Of a stretch of DNA of 64,000 nucleotides, positions 17,320 through 29,056 are shown piece after piece. A program made the translations under genes and the position numbers. Position 1 is the first letter of the stretch, and each line of letters starts with the position of its first letter. The notes below the pieces were generated by a model. The model ran no database searches. It saw only the letters and a list, made by a program, of their open reading frames with translations, and was not told the origin of the DNA. The stretch comes from Microseira sp041929235 (GTDB taxonomy: Bacteria > Cyanobacteriota > Cyanobacteriia > Cyanobacteriales > Aerosakkonemataceae), in the NCBI RefSeq assembly GCF_041929235.1, contig NZ_JBHFNP010000283.1, positions 9,416-73,415 on the forward strand, read 5' to 3'.

Positions 17320-17493
17320 ATGGAGTTACAAATAGGATCTGAAATTTTATCAAGTTTGGGTTTTAGCTTGTTCCAAAACGAGGAAAATCAGTTCTTGATT
17401 CGGAAAAATGCCCTGGGAGAAACTTGTTACATCGTTTGTCTTAACACCTTGACACAGGAGTTGTGGGAAGAGTTGCAAGGAAAACAGGAATAG
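17320..17493 (+). CDS. 57-residue hypothetical protein or broken 5' end of the helicase pseudogene
   Basis: ATG at 17320 preceded by AAGGAG; the frame is open from 17302. It encodes MELQIGSEILSSLGFSLFQN and ends WEELQGKQE. No family recognised. It lies just upstream of, and on the same strand as, the decayed helicase-like gene, from which it is separated by a small GC-rich repeat (CGCAGCGTGCGGTCGGCATA at about 17595). It may be that gene's original N-terminus. Confidence 0.4.
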   Translation: MELQIGSEILSSLGFSLFQNEENQFLIRKNALGETCYIVCLNTLTQELWEELQGKQE

Positions 17494-17694
17494 CGAACCC
17501 AAATGAGACATGAAAAAATCTCTGCCGGTTTGCTATTATATCTGCAAAACTACTAAGAAGAATTCCGGGAAGGGTTAGCTTGCAAAAGCGTTCGCGCAGC
17601 GTGCGGTCGGCATATCGATCTCCGGATATTCTCTGATTCCTTGGAACTAGCTTTAGTGGTTGAATAAAAATAAAATCAGCCAAACCCACGCTGT

Positions 17695-20600
17695 TCAACA
17701 GTTTAGAACAAGCTAACAACGAGCTAGTCCTAGTAGATTATAGTGATTTACTGGAAAAAATTTCAAAAGTTCTAGAGATCAACCCGTTTCGCCTGGGAGA
17801 AAATAACCAACAATTGCTGATCGACATTGACGCGATCGCTACCCAAGTCGCTGGGTTACAGGTGGAAAACCCCCTGGGTGCGTCTGCTAACAGCACTCGT
17901 GCTGCGGCGGTTAATTTTAGTCCGGGTTTTCAGCAAAGCTTTCCCGGTTATATCCAGAAGATAAAAAAGCGCTTGCAGGGGTTATTAGAGTTAGCACTGA
18001 ACCAAGCATGGCAAGCATCTATCGATGAATTTGTCAATAGTATAATTGTCGATTTAGCAACTTTTAAAGGCAATGAGAATAAGTTAGATTTTACTTATCC
18101 ATTTAGGCAATATCAAGAAAAGCAGCGGTTAAGTTTCCATCGTGGCGATGGTAACAGCAGGGAATTATTGAAGTGTCATAAATTAGCGATCGCTGTGAAA
18201 AACCCGAGGGAATTTGAACCGCAGTTGCGCCAGGGTTTAGAAAATTATATCGATATTCAGTTGGCTGGGGCAAGTGAAGAGGAACGGGAAGATCTGCGTT
18301 ACATTCTCGATGACTTACAAGCAGAAAAAAATCTTACTTTTACCTACTGAGGCGAATTGTAGACACAGAAATCCTTGGGAAACTCAAAAAACAAGCACAG
18401 ATAAATTACTTATAATTCCTCAAAGACAACATCAACACAAATGCCAGCGACGCCAACGCCAAAGCCGCGATTTATTTAGCAGACTTGTTTGGGGGGATCA
18501 AATTAATAGATGCGTACATCAACAATGACGAAAAAGCCGATGGAGATTACTTAGTAAACTACGCTGGAACATCAGTTAACTACAGAGATATGTTTTCCCG
18601 TGGCGAAGCGTTTGACATGCTGCCAATTATTCCCAAAATCGAAGGTTACTTAGGAGAAACGAAAGATGAAAACCGGGGAGAAATCGAATTTATCTTTGGT
18701 TTAAAGCTGAAATTTAACAACCCAGTTCACCTGTATGGTGGCAAAACAGTACTCAGTCGCAGAAGTCAACCCTGAACTAATGCAACAATTGGGGTTAAGT
18801 GGAACTTTGAACTTGAGACAAGCTGATGCAGACTTGATTAAAAAGGCATTGGTTTCTCAGGCAAATTATATCTTTTTAACCGGAAATCCTGGGATTGGCA
18901 AAACTCCGGCAATTGTGGAATTTCTCAAAAGCAAAATAGACGAAGGTTTTTTATTCTTCTACGTTATTCCGAGAAAACAAGTCTACCTCGATATTATCTA
19001 TAAATTCAAAAACGAAGAGACGGGAGAGTTATGCGATCGCCGCTTAATTGCCATCAACACCAATGGGTATTTTATCGCATAAAATGGCAAATTTTGCAAC
19101 TACACAGTCGCATATCAATGGAATCAGCGTCAGGATAATTTTACAGAACAATCCGTCCATTTTATCGATAGCAGATTATCCGAAAAACGCGGTTGGAGAC
19201 CCGACAGACTCAAGCGAATAAGCGAAGATGAAATCCAATATATCGGACGCAGAAGGCGTTTTAAACAGTATTTGCGCAGCTATATTTACCTTGGTCGATC
19301 GCCAAGTTTCTCATAACATCGTCGCCTTTCCATCCAATCTTTAAAGAAAACCGACGCAGGCGATACATTAAAACAAAACATTTTGAAAAAATCTTCAGGA
19401 ATGCTTACATCGAACGAGAAGGTAAAGTAATCCCCGCCAGAATGAAAGAAATCTCTAGCCGCATCAAACATTTATTCATCATGATAGATGAAATCACACG
19501 TGACGATGGCGGGGTGGAATTTTTAAATAACATTAGTCAGATGTTGTTTACCAAGTATAAATTAGCCGATACGCAATCCGGGTTTAACACAAAAATTATC
19601 GTTGCCGATGCTTCAATTGTGGACAAAAATGTGATAGCACAACACCTATCCAATCCTTCACCAGAACCGAATAAAATTTATTTCCGTCTGGCTTCATCTG
19701 AGGCTATTTTACCGCTTTATGTAGAGCAATTTAAATTTAAGGGTTTGTCTGCGACTGCTATCAATACTAATTCCTATCCGGCAAGCAGTTTATCCCTCAC
19801 CTACAAAGTTATTGTGGAATCTGCTAAATTTAATGAAGCGGAGCGTTTAAAGCAAAATACCAAATTAGTAGAAACCATACAATCGGGAATTTTAGAGGAT
19901 ATAGAAACGCTTTTACAGCGTTCAGATGCGATCCAGATTATAGTTTATATTCACAATAAGCTCCTATTGGCTGACCTGATTGAAAAGATTAGGAAACATC
20001 GGGGAGAGTTTGAGAAATATCAGGAATACCTGGAAATACACGCCAATATTTCCGAACAAGAAAAGTCATTAATAAATCAGTATAAAAACGATGTCAAAAT
20101 TGTCTTCATGACCGCTTCCGGGAGTCGGGGGTTATCTTTTCCCAAGACAAAGCATATCTTGGTGGAAATCCCTCGATTTAAAATTGAAAAAAACTTGATG
20201 TAATTGATTCAGGTGATTTATAGAGTTCGAGGAAATGATGAGATAGATAATCAAGCAAAAGATCTAGTTTTTTACTAGGGAGATCGAGCGGTTTATTATG
20301 AAAATGAACCCCAGCTATCTTTGCAGGAAAGCGTTCTGAGTTTGGTGAATATATTGTTGGTTTTAAAAACTTCTATAATGACCCGGATTTCCGGGTATGG
20401 TCGGATAGGTCGAGACAATTTTATCATGATTCCAATTGGCGGCAAGTCCGTCTTTGCAGCAGGGGAAACTTTTTCTAGTCAGATGGCTAACCTGATTAGT
20501 CAGATGAAGAATGAATCTAAGAGAAATAGAAGCGTATCGCTTCTGAAACAAGTATATCAGCGGTTAGAACAACTGCTGGGTAGCTCAAAATTTGTTTGGC

Positions 20601-21283
20601 ATAATTCAGAGGATAAGAAAACCGAGGAAATTTCTTATCTTGCTATGGGCGAATCGTTTACCAAAGAGTTTTTACAGATAGGTAACAACGGTTTAGATGG
20701 GTTATTAAATTTTGGGGCGCTCCAACTGAGTTATATTAGCGGTAGCCTGCTGGTAGTTCCCGCAGATGAAAATTTAGAAGAAATATACGAAATGCTAATT
20801 CAAGCACAAATCCGCAGGGTTGTCAACGACGATCTGTTGCAGAAAATGCAAATCATCAGCCACAGTAAAACCTACCCGCCAAGTCGGCAAGCGGCGATTA
20901 AAGATGCCATAGAATTAGTCAAAAAGTTGAGAAATTGCGACGAAAAAACCCAGAGATATAAGCAACAAAGCCAGCAGTGGGTTCGCTATTACGCCTTGCC
21001 CTTATTTACATTCACTAGCGGTGAAATCATCAGCGATTATTTTGCCAGGGATCCTGAAGAACCCGAAGGCGAAAGCTTCCGGAATATTCTGGAAGTTTAT
21101 ATTCGCTCTCTGTACCCTGTAGGCAATATTTTGCCGATTGGTCACAAATATCAAGATTTCCCGTTTGTTGTGTTTAGGAGCTACAGTTTAGAAGAATTAA
21201 GAGCGAAGATTTTTACCGATAAGTATCTGCTAACTTCCAACGAGTTGAACGTACTCAATTTGATTCTGGCTAAAAACGACTAA
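17695..21283 (+). pseudogene. Decayed SF2 helicase-like ATPase gene with several frameshifts and stops
   Basis: Fragments in two frames line up as one protein of about 1,150 residues. Walker A is FLTGNPGIGKTPAIVEFL (near 18885), Walker B is LFIMIDEITRDDGG (near 19475), and a helicase C-terminal stretch is VFMTASGSRGLSFPKTKHIL then IPRFKIEKNLM (near 20110-20200). Frame changes occur near 18350, 18730 and 19085-19440. A TAA at 20201-20203 falls within NLM*LIQVIYR, where a Glu would be expected, and a TAG follows at 20276-20278. The last 320 codons are intact. Function was presumably an ATP-driven nucleic acid motor, perhaps in defence or a mobile element. Confidence 0.8.
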
Positions 21284-21479
21284 AATCTTCGCTCTGTGCC
21301 AGTCAAGAGCGCGACGCGCGCCAGAGTCGTCACTCGCCAGGGGAGACCCTAGACTCCGCCATTAGATATAAAAGCACAGCCGCAAATCATTAGTCAATTT
21401 CTTCATTTCCCCTCTTGCAATCGATCCCCGACAATCAGACACTGTACTTGGGAACGATCGGCATCTCGAGAGGTTTGTT

Positions 21480-22769
21480 GTGAAAAAAGTTCTGGCTATT
21501 ATCCTGGGAGGGGGCGCGGGTACTCGCCTTTACCCCCTCACCAAGCTACGCGCAAAACCAGCAGTCCCGCTGGCAGGGAAATATCGCCTGATCGATATCC
21601 CCGTCAGTAACTGCATTAACTCAGAGATCTTCAAAATCTACGTTCTGACGCAATTTAACTCGGCATCCCTCAATCGCCACCTTGCCCGTACCTACAACTT
21701 TTCCGGTTTCACCGAGGGGTTTGTCGAGGTACTCGCCGCACAGCAGACCCCCGAAAACCCCAACTGGTTTCAGGGGACGGCAGATGCGGTACGCCAATAT
21801 ATGTGGCTGTTTCACGAATGGGATGTGGATGAATACCTGATTTTATCCGGGGATCACCTCTACCGGATGGACTATCGCCAGTTTTGGCAGCGCCACCGCG
21901 ACACCAATGCGGATATTACCATCTCCGTGGTGCCGATGGATGAGAAACGCGCCTCGGATTTTGGCTTGATGAAAATCGACTCTTCTGGCAGGGTGGTTCA
22001 ATTCAGCGAAAAACCCAAAGGCGACGCCTTGAAGCAGATGCAGGTCGATACTACAACCTTGGGGTTGAGTCGCGAAGAAGCAGAGAAAATGCCTTACATT
22101 GCTTCAATGGGGATTTATGTCTTCAAAAAAGAAGCATTGTTAACCCTGCTGAAAGAAGCGCAAGAACGCACTGATTTTGGTAAAGAAATTATCCCAGCTG
22201 CATCGAAGGACTATAACGTCCAAGCGTACTTATTTGATAGCTACTGGGAAGATATCGGAACCATTGAATCGTTCTACGAAGCCAATTTGGCGCTGACGCG
22301 ACAACCGCATCCGCCGTTTAGTTTCTACGACGAACAAGCGCCGATTTATACTCGATCCCGTTACTTGCCGCCGTCGAAAGTGTTGGATTGCCGGGTAACG
22401 GAATCGCTGATTAGTGAAGGGTGCATCTTGAAAGAATGCCGGATTGAAAATTCGGTTTTGGGAGTGCGCTCGCTCGTCGAATCCGGCAGCTTGATCGATA
22501 GTTCCCTGCTAATGGGAGCAGATTTCTACGAATCATACGCCGAAGGGGGATCCGCCTGTCCAGATAATAAAGTTCCGGTGGGGATCGGCTCCAACTCGAC
22601 GATTCGCCGCGCGATTATCGACAAAAATGCTTGCATTGGCTGCGACGTGCAAATTATTAATAAAGACCGCGTCGAAGAAGCCAATCGCGAAAGTGAAGGA
22701 TTCTACATCCGCAACGGCATTGTTGTCGTGTTGAAGGGTGCTGTAATTCCTGATGGAACGATCATTTAA
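21480..22769 (+). CDS. glgC: Glucose-1-phosphate adenylyltransferase
   Basis: 429 residues, the usual cyanobacterial length. It makes ADP-glucose, the first committed step of glycogen synthesis. Seen: the pyrophosphorylase motif ILGGGAGTRLYPLTKLRAKP, the catalytic-site SGDHLYRMDY, the sugar-binding VVQFSEKPKGD and the C-terminal left-handed helix ending with EANRESEGFYIRNGIVVV. The C-terminal Lys-rich region bears the 3-phosphoglycerate activator site known in plants and cyanobacteria. The start is GTG at 21480. Confidence 0.96.
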   Translation: MKKVLAIILGGGAGTRLYPLTKLRAKPAVPLAGKYRLIDIPVSNCINSEIFKIYVLTQFNSASLNRHLARTYNFSGFTEGFVEVLAAQQTPENPNWFQGTADAVRQYMWLFHEWDVDEYLILSGDHLYRMDYRQFWQRHRDTNADITISVVPMDEKRASDFGLMKIDSSGRVVQFSEKPKGDALKQMQVDTTTLGLSREEAEKMPYIASMGIYVFKKEALLTLLKEAQERTDFGKEIIPAASKDYNVQAYLFDSYWEDIGTIESFYEANLALTRQPHPPFSFYDEQAPIYTRSRYLPPSKVLDCRVTESLISEGCILKECRIENSVLGVRSLVESGSLIDSSLLMGADFYESYAEGGSACPDNKVPVGIGSNSTIRRAIIDKNACIGCDVQIINKDRVEEANRESEGFYIRNGIVVVLKGAVIPDGTII

Positions 22770-22837
22770 TTTCAGATTTGAGATTTGAGATTGGAGATTT
22801 AAAATCTAAAATCTCAAATCTAAAATCTAAAATTTTT

Positions 22838-23383
22838 ATGCCCAAACTCGTTCTCCTCATCGGACTTCCTGGAAGCGGTAAATCTTCTCTGGCGCAACAA
22901 ATCGTTGCAGCTTCTCAGGGACATCTACTAATTTCTACCGATGCCATCCGTGGTCAACTGTTTGGCGATGAAGCAATCCAAGGATCTTGGGTTTTAATTG
23001 CACAGGAATTACAGCGACAATTGCACCAAGCAGTTGGTGCAATTTGCCAAAACTCTGCAAGGTCAGCAATTTTTGATGCTACGAATGCTGTGCTACAACA
23101 TCGGCGAGAAGCAATCGCCCTCGCCCGCGATACAGGCTTCACCCATATTACCGGCTTGTGGTTAGATACCCCCGTTTGGCTGTGTCTCTTCCGCAATCGC
23201 CGCAGGCGGCGAATTGTCCCCGATGATGTTATATTGCGGATGCACCGCCAATTGCGGCAAGAGCCACCATCTTTGGCAGATGGACTCGATTGTCTGATCC
23301 GCTACTATCCGGGTGGGTGTAGTACGGTTAGTGCCCTCGCGCAAGTGAGAAAGAACCGTACCCGACCGAACTTGCACCTTTGA
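22838..23383 (+). CDS. P-loop kinase-like ATPase (AAA_33 / zeta-toxin-like fold)
   Basis: 181 residues. Walker A LLIGLPGSGKSSLAQQIV is at the N-terminus; LISTDAIRGQLFGDE and IFDATNAVLQHRREAI follow the pattern of small nucleoside or polynucleotide kinases (AAA_33). The frame extends upstream to 22778 but that part is a run of AAATCTAAAATCTC repeats, so I chose the ATG at 22838. It follows glgC by 68 bp on the same strand and may be cotranscribed. Substrate unknown. Confidence 0.8.
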   Translation: MPKLVLLIGLPGSGKSSLAQQIVAASQGHLLISTDAIRGQLFGDEAIQGSWVLIAQELQRQLHQAVGAICQNSARSAIFDATNAVLQHRREAIALARDTGFTHITGLWLDTPVWLCLFRNRRRRRIVPDDVILRMHRQLRQEPPSLADGLDCLIRYYPGGCSTVSALAQVRKNRTRPNLHL

Positions 23384-23531
23384 TATTCTAAAAGGCACAA
23401 TTAAAGATAATAATGCCCATTAATTAGGTATTGTCCTAATTCTAGCATTGAACCTAACTAACTATAAAAAACAAGCACCAAAATAGAGAAAACCAATAAA
23501 TTAAAATCTTTAATCGAGAGGAGATTGGTGG

Positions 23532-24560
23532 ATGGCTGCAACTGATTTTAAAGACTATTATGCCGTTCTGGGGGTGAACAAAACTGCTAGTGCCGACGAA
23601 ATTAAAAAAGCCTACCGCCGACTAGCACGAAAATACCACCCCGACATGAACCCGGGCAACAAAGAAGCCGAAACCCGCTTCAAAGAAATTAACGAAGCGT
23701 ACGAAGTGCTGTCAGACGCAGAAAAACGCAAAAAATACGACCAATTCGGGCAATATTGGAAACAAGCCGGTCAAACATGGCCCGGTAGTGGCGCTGCTGG
23801 CACTAACGTTGATTTTAGCGGCTTCGACTTCAGTCAATACTCCAATTTCGATGAGTTTATCAACGAATTGCTCGGTCGCATGGGCAGCACCGGCGCTCAA
23901 ACTGGAACTGGACGCTCTGGGAGTCGGAGTTACTCCTACCGCACGTCTACAGGTCGCTCCACCGGCTTTGACAACTTTAGCGGCTTTGATGGATATAACA
24001 CCACTAGCGCTAGCGCAGGCTCAACCGCCGATCGAGAAGCAACCCTTACCCTCTCCCTATCGGAAGCTTTTCACGGCGTCCAGAAGCGTTTAAACCTCGG
24101 TACAGAAGAGATTAACGTCCGCATTCCCCCTGGCGCGAAGAAAGGTAGCCGCATCCGCGTCAAAGGCAAAGGTGCGGTGAGTCCCTACAACCAACAACGG
24201 GGGGATTTGTACCTGAATATTGAACTGCAACCGCACCCATTCTTCCAATTTGAGGGAGATAATTTGGTTTGCGAAGTGCCAATTGCTCCAGATGAAGCGG
24301 TATTGGGAGCCAAAATAGAAGTACCCACTCCCGATGGCAACGTGACGGTAAACGTTCCCCCTGGAATTCGTTCTGGACAATCTCTCCGATTGCGCGGTAA
24401 AGGTTGGCCTAATCCTAAAAGTGGGCGCGGCGACCAAATGGTGAAAATTACTATTGTGGCACCGAAAGAAATTAGTGCCGTCGAGCGAGAATATTATGAA
24501 AAAATTCGCTCATCCCGTAGTTTTAATCCCCGCAGCAATTTGCAGCAAGTGAGATTGTAA
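23532..24560 (+). CDS. dnaJ: DnaJ-type co-chaperone without zinc finger (CbpA-like)
   Basis: 342 residues. The J domain (8-73) contains YHPDMNPG with the HPD tripeptide that stimulates DnaK ATPase. A Gly/Phe-rich linker (FSGFDFSQYSNFDEF) leads into a Ser/Thr/Gly-rich stretch, then the two-part substrate-binding C-terminal domain (LTLSLSEAFHGVQKRLNL onward). The CxxCxGxG zinc repeats of type A DnaJ are absent, so it is a type B J-protein. AGAGGAGATT lies upstream of the ATG. Confidence 0.9.
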   Translation: MAATDFKDYYAVLGVNKTASADEIKKAYRRLARKYHPDMNPGNKEAETRFKEINEAYEVLSDAEKRKKYDQFGQYWKQAGQTWPGSGAAGTNVDFSGFDFSQYSNFDEFINELLGRMGSTGAQTGTGRSGSRSYSYRTSTGRSTGFDNFSGFDGYNTTSASAGSTADREATLTLSLSEAFHGVQKRLNLGTEEINVRIPPGAKKGSRIRVKGKGAVSPYNQQRGDLYLNIELQPHPFFQFEGDNLVCEVPIAPDEAVLGAKIEVPTPDGNVTVNVPPGIRSGQSLRLRGKGWPNPKSGRGDQMVKITIVAPKEISAVEREYYEKIRSSRSFNPRSNLQQVRL

Positions 24561-25087
24561 TTTCAAATTTGAGATTTCAGATGGCAAATTGAAGCAGCAG
24601 ATTAAACAACTTTCAATTTGCCATCCGCATTTTTCAATTTAGTAGTTCATCACACCCACGCCTTGCTCCAGAAACCCGGTTTTTTCAAAAAACCGGGTTT
24701 CTTTTAGGCCGTTCGTAGTAGGCGCTTGGGCGCCTACTTGCCACTCGGTTTTTGAGTTTTTGCGTAATTTATCGGTCTATTTTATCCGTACTTTCTCGGT
24801 GTACCGGATAGTTTTTCATATAGTTAGTTCTGGAATTGCGGTTATTACCGGAATTAAGGCAACTTTGGGGTTAGTTGAGTGAAAAGTTGCTTGTGGGGAA
24901 TACGGGGGTTGCAGGCGATCGCTCCCCTTCAAAATCATCATCGCTGCTAATTTATCCTGATAAACACGTAATTTTTATTCACCGTATTAATACTTAATTG
25001 CCCCGCAAATTAAATAATTCGTAAAATCTTTTATTTTGTATTGATAAAATTATCAAACTCCTGGTTATGTTATTTATTAAGAATTTT
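24561..25087. other. Intergenic region with two hairpins, no gene seen
   Basis: 527 bases between dnaJ and the protease gene. It holds the terminator-like hairpin at 24670-24702 and a second hairpin at 24717-24738 (AGTAGGCGC, loop TTGG, GCGCCTACT), of a kind scattered through this window. The rest is AT-rich and probably contains the promoter of the protease gene; no open frame was credible. Confidence 0.6.
24670..24702. terminator. Long hairpin after dnaJ
   Basis: AGAAACCCGGTTTTTT pairs perfectly with AAAAAACCGGGTTTCT across one base, giving a 16-bp stem followed by TTT. It may act as a terminator in either direction. The same sequence family recurs after bioB (34999-35031), and half-copies occur near 28950, 29427, 46780 and 63000, so it is also a dispersed repeat. 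Confidence 0.55.
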
Positions 25088-28000
25088 ATGGACAAGTCAA
25101 TGTTTGATTCGCTACGCTCAGAGCCAAATAACATTTGGGGTACATCTTTCAAGCAGTCTTTCACTAATTCCGGATTGAATTTAGAATCAAGCATTGAAAT
25201 GCTAACCTACCCGATCAAAAATAGTGCATTTAGTCAAAAAATAGACATAAAAAATTTCACATGCAGCGGTGATGATAATCTTTTGATATCTCATTTGTCG
25301 CTAGGATATCAAAGCGATCAAGCTTTAAATTCAGGCAATTACAACAGCAACACTGCGGCAGATAAATCATCGGTAGAGCCGCTAACTGGCGAGGTTTTAT
25401 CGAAGGACATTGTAGAGAAAGCGCTGCAATCGGCGCCTGGTTATCTGAAAGGATTTGCAACCGCTCCAGATTTCAACGCCAAGATGAATCTAGCTTTTGG
25501 CAATAATTGGAATGCCGAAGTAGCTAGTGAGTTAGTTCAAGAATTTACCGGGGGCAATTTTAGTAACCTGCCAGGGATTGAGATTCTGCCATCTGCCACC
25601 TTGAATGGGGCGAATGGCGCTTTTGCTAGCGTGACCAACACGATTTATTTATCCCAGGAATTCATTGCTCAAAATGCTGGTAATCCAGGAGCAATTACCA
25701 GCGTGCTTCTCGAAGAGATTGGGCATTATATAGACTCGAAAATCAATGTTTTGGATGCAGCGGGAGATGAAGGAGAAATTTTTGCTGCAACCATTCAAGG
25801 CAAGCAGTTAAGCGAGGGTGAACTTCTGGCTTTAAAGGCTGAAGATGATACAGCAACTATAACGTTAGATGGAAAAGCCATTGGGATAGAAATGGACAAC
25901 ACCCTGGGTAGTGCCCGCAACATTGGCACTCTCAGCGGCACTCAAACTTTCAGCGACTTTGTAGGTACAGCAGACACCAACGACTTCTACCGCTTCACCC
26001 TCAACAGCAACAGCAATTTCAGCCTCACCCTCAACGGGTTGAGTGGCAATGCGGATGTGCAGTTAATTCAGGATGTCAACAACAACGGCATCATCAATGG
26101 TAACGATGTGTTGCAACGTTCCCAAAACGTCGGTACAACTCCAGACGCGATTAGCCGTACCCTCAATGCCGGTACTTATTTCGCACTGGTTTACCCAATC
26201 AGTGGGGTAAATACTAATTACAATCTCAGCTTGACGGCTAACCCTGTGGTATCCCCACCCACTGTCACTATTAGCGCCACAGACGCCAGCGCCGCAGAAA
26301 CCTTAACAAGTCAAACCCCTAATCCCGGTCAATTTACCATTACCCGCACTGGTAGTACCACCACCGCATTAACGGTCAACTACAGTGTCGGCGGTACTGC
26401 TACCAATGGCAGCGACTATAGTAGCCTCACGGGTAGCGTCGTTATTCCTGTGGGTGCTACCTCGGTTACTTTACCTATTAATGTCATCGATGACACTCAG
26501 GTAGAAGGCAACGAGAGCTTGACTAAATAGCAAAATACTTTGCTAAAGTTACTCATAGTTTTTACTTATCGCGATAGTGTTGACTCGGTTGTAATTTTCT
26601 GCTATGTTTCTGAGAAGGCCGAAAACCAAGGCTTAAAATTGTTTGGTTTGTAAACCACAGCCGCTGCAAAACTAACCAGCCTGTAAAAAGGTCGAACGGG
26701 ATACTACGATTCGCTAAATTGGTGCAAAATAATGGTTGAACAATGGCTAAAAGCTTCAAAAAACAGTTACTCATCTTAAAATAGGGTGGGCTACATCCGA
26801 ATTTACGCCTGTGGACAAGAAGGATCCGACTCCCTTGGTGGAAGCAGGAAGCAGACCCTCTAGAAATTACTTCTAGTTGAATGGTGAAGCACAAGATAAG
26901 TTTAGCCAAGTTTTGTATAGCACAGCTGTCGTCACTTTAGCATCGAACAGTGCCTACACTTTAGGGACTGCCAACAGTGCGACGGTAGCGATCGCAGATA
27001 ATGATGTTGCACTTCCCACCATCACCATCAGCGCCACAGACACATCTGCCGCAGAAACCTTAACTGGTCAAACTCCTAATCCCGGTCAATTTACCATCAC
27101 CCGCACTGGTAGCACCGCAACAGCACTGACGGTCAACTACAGTGTCGGCGGTACTGCTACCAATGGCAGCGACTATAGTAGCCTCACGGGTAGCGTGGTG
27201 ATTCCAGTGGGGGCGACTTCAGTCACGCTTCCCATTAACGTCATCGATGACAGTTTGGTCGAAGGTAATGAGACGGCGATTGTCACTTTATTGACGAATG
27301 CCGCTTACACTATCGGCAGCGCCAATGGGGCGACGGTGAATATTGGGGACAATGACGCTGCTACTGTTACCGATCCGATTGTTGCAACCGGCACTGCTTC
27401 ATCCAACTCGTTAATCAATGCCTTATCGAACCCCAATTTCGCATATTGGAACACCAGTTCCAATGGAGGCACCATTAGCTATAGCTTCCTCAGCAGCGCA
27501 GGTGCCACTTCTTACTACGGCAGCGAAATTGTTTCTCCTGTCAGCGAGGGGATTAAGAGCAATGTCCGTTCAATTCTTTCATCCCTTGAGTCACTGATTA
27601 ACGTTCGTTTTGTTGAAGTTGCGGATACAGCCACCAACTATGGTGTGATCCGTTATATGTTCTCTGATGGCCCAAGCTACGCCTACGCCTACTATCCCTA
27701 CTCGAATACTGACAAACTCTCTGGTGACGTACATTTGAACCCAAACTACGAGAGTGACTCTGTGAACCGTTTTTCCGGAACCCCTGGTAATCATGGTTAC
27801 ATGGCGCTGATTCATGAAACCTTCCATGCTTTAGGACTCAAACACCCAGGTAACTATAACGGTTCAGGGACTGGGGAAGGACCATTCTTGTCACCTGCAC
27901 AAGACAACACTACCAATACGGTAATGTCGTATAACTTCAATGGCTCTAAGGCAATAACACCAATGGCTTATGACATTCAAGCATTGCAATACATTTATGG

Positions 28001-28811
28001 AGCCAAAAGTAATAATGCCGCAAACACAACCTACTCCTTCAGCACCGTTCATGGGTACACCGTCGGCGGTGAGTTTAAGGGTAGTACCAGCCAAATCAAG
28101 CAATCTCTGTGGGACAGTGGCGGCATCGACACTTTAGATTTTTCGGGTTTAGCAGCTGCAACAAGCTACTACTTTGACATGAATCAAGGGGGTATTCTCA
28201 CAACACAAGCAGCTTACAACGGCTTAACCTATACCGATAGGTCTACGGGAGGCACATACACCACTTCTAGCTTTGGCACTACACTTGCCTACAACACAGT
28301 AATTGAAAACTTGATCAACTCTGGAGGGAACGATCGGATCATTGCTAATAGTGCTGCCAATCAATTCTTGGGCTATAGTTTTGGCACTTTCACTGGAAAC
28401 GATATCTTTGAATCCACCAGTTCTTCAGATGTTTTGGAATTGTCTGGCGAAAGCCTCTCTAACTTAACACCTACAGTCAGCGGCACGAATTTAAACATAG
28501 GTTTGGGGTCAAATGGTTCGCTATCGATTCAAAACTACTACGGATCTAGCGGTTCCATGAAATTCTTAGTTGCCGGTAACTATTACACCTACAATGCTTC
28601 TACTGGTTGGGAATTAACATCTGCTCCAGCGATTAACTCAGTTGCTCCCGACCAAGCTACTACCGGATTAACTGCCACTGCTGCGTCCCCTTATAATTCA
28701 CCCTTGCCACTGAGACCCGTGGATTGTGAATGTGCCATGTGTTCAGCTAGTGGGAAATCGATGCACACACTTGGCAATTCTAGCTTAAGTGAGGTGATAG
28801 GAATTAGCTGA
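25088..28811 (+). pseudogene. Serralysin-like (M10) metalloprotease with PPC and Calx-beta domains, split by an insertion
   Basis: Two open parts (to 26530; from about 26877) make one protein of about 1,120 residues once the insert at 26524-26881 is removed. Order: an N-terminal zincin-like domain with LLEEIGHYIDSKIN, a pre-peptidase C-terminal (PPC) domain with DTNDFYRFTLNSNSNFSLTL, two nearly identical Calx-beta domains, then an M10 protease with HETFHALGLKH (HExxHxxGxxH zinc site) and the Met-turn NTVMSYN. It is probably a secreted calcium-binding protease. The insert adds a stop after EGNESLTK, so the catalytic half is cut off from its N-terminus. I took the ATG at 25088; 25067 is also possible. 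Confidence 0.85.
26524..26881 (+). mobile_element. IS200/IS605-family remnant (MITE-like) carrying the tnpB 3' end
   Basis: The insert follows TTGAC (26519-26523), a typical IS200/605 target. A hairpin near the left end (TAGCAAA/TTTGCTA) and one near the right end at 26860-26876 (CTAGAA/TTCTAG) match the subterminal hairpins of this family. The right part encodes a TnpB C-terminus ending IYACGQEGSDSLGGSRKQ, whose DNA normally overlaps the omega RNA. No complete tnpA or tnpB remains. There is no target duplication, and deleting 358 bases rejoins the host frame as EGNESLTGEAQDKFSQ. The exact right end is uncertain by a few bases. Confidence 0.75.
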
Positions 28812-29056
28812 GTAAAAGGGGAGTAGGCAATTCAATTGCCACTTCCCCTTGAGCGCATACACGGGGATTGTGTTACTCATCGTCGCAACTTGCTCTACCA
28901 GAGTTTCCCCAAGCAGAGTACAGCAGAACTTACGTAAAAAGAGGCCAGAAACCGGGTTTCTAGCGTGAGCGATCGCCTGTTTCTTGAATGGCGGTAAGGT
29001 GCGTAAGCTTTTGGGGAGATGGGTCAGGTGCGATCGCCATAACACCGACCAAGATT

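Noticed and set aside
20201..20278. Programmed recoding in the helicase gene
   Set aside because: TAA and TAG occur close together along with frameshifts elsewhere in the gene, which fits decay and not recoding.
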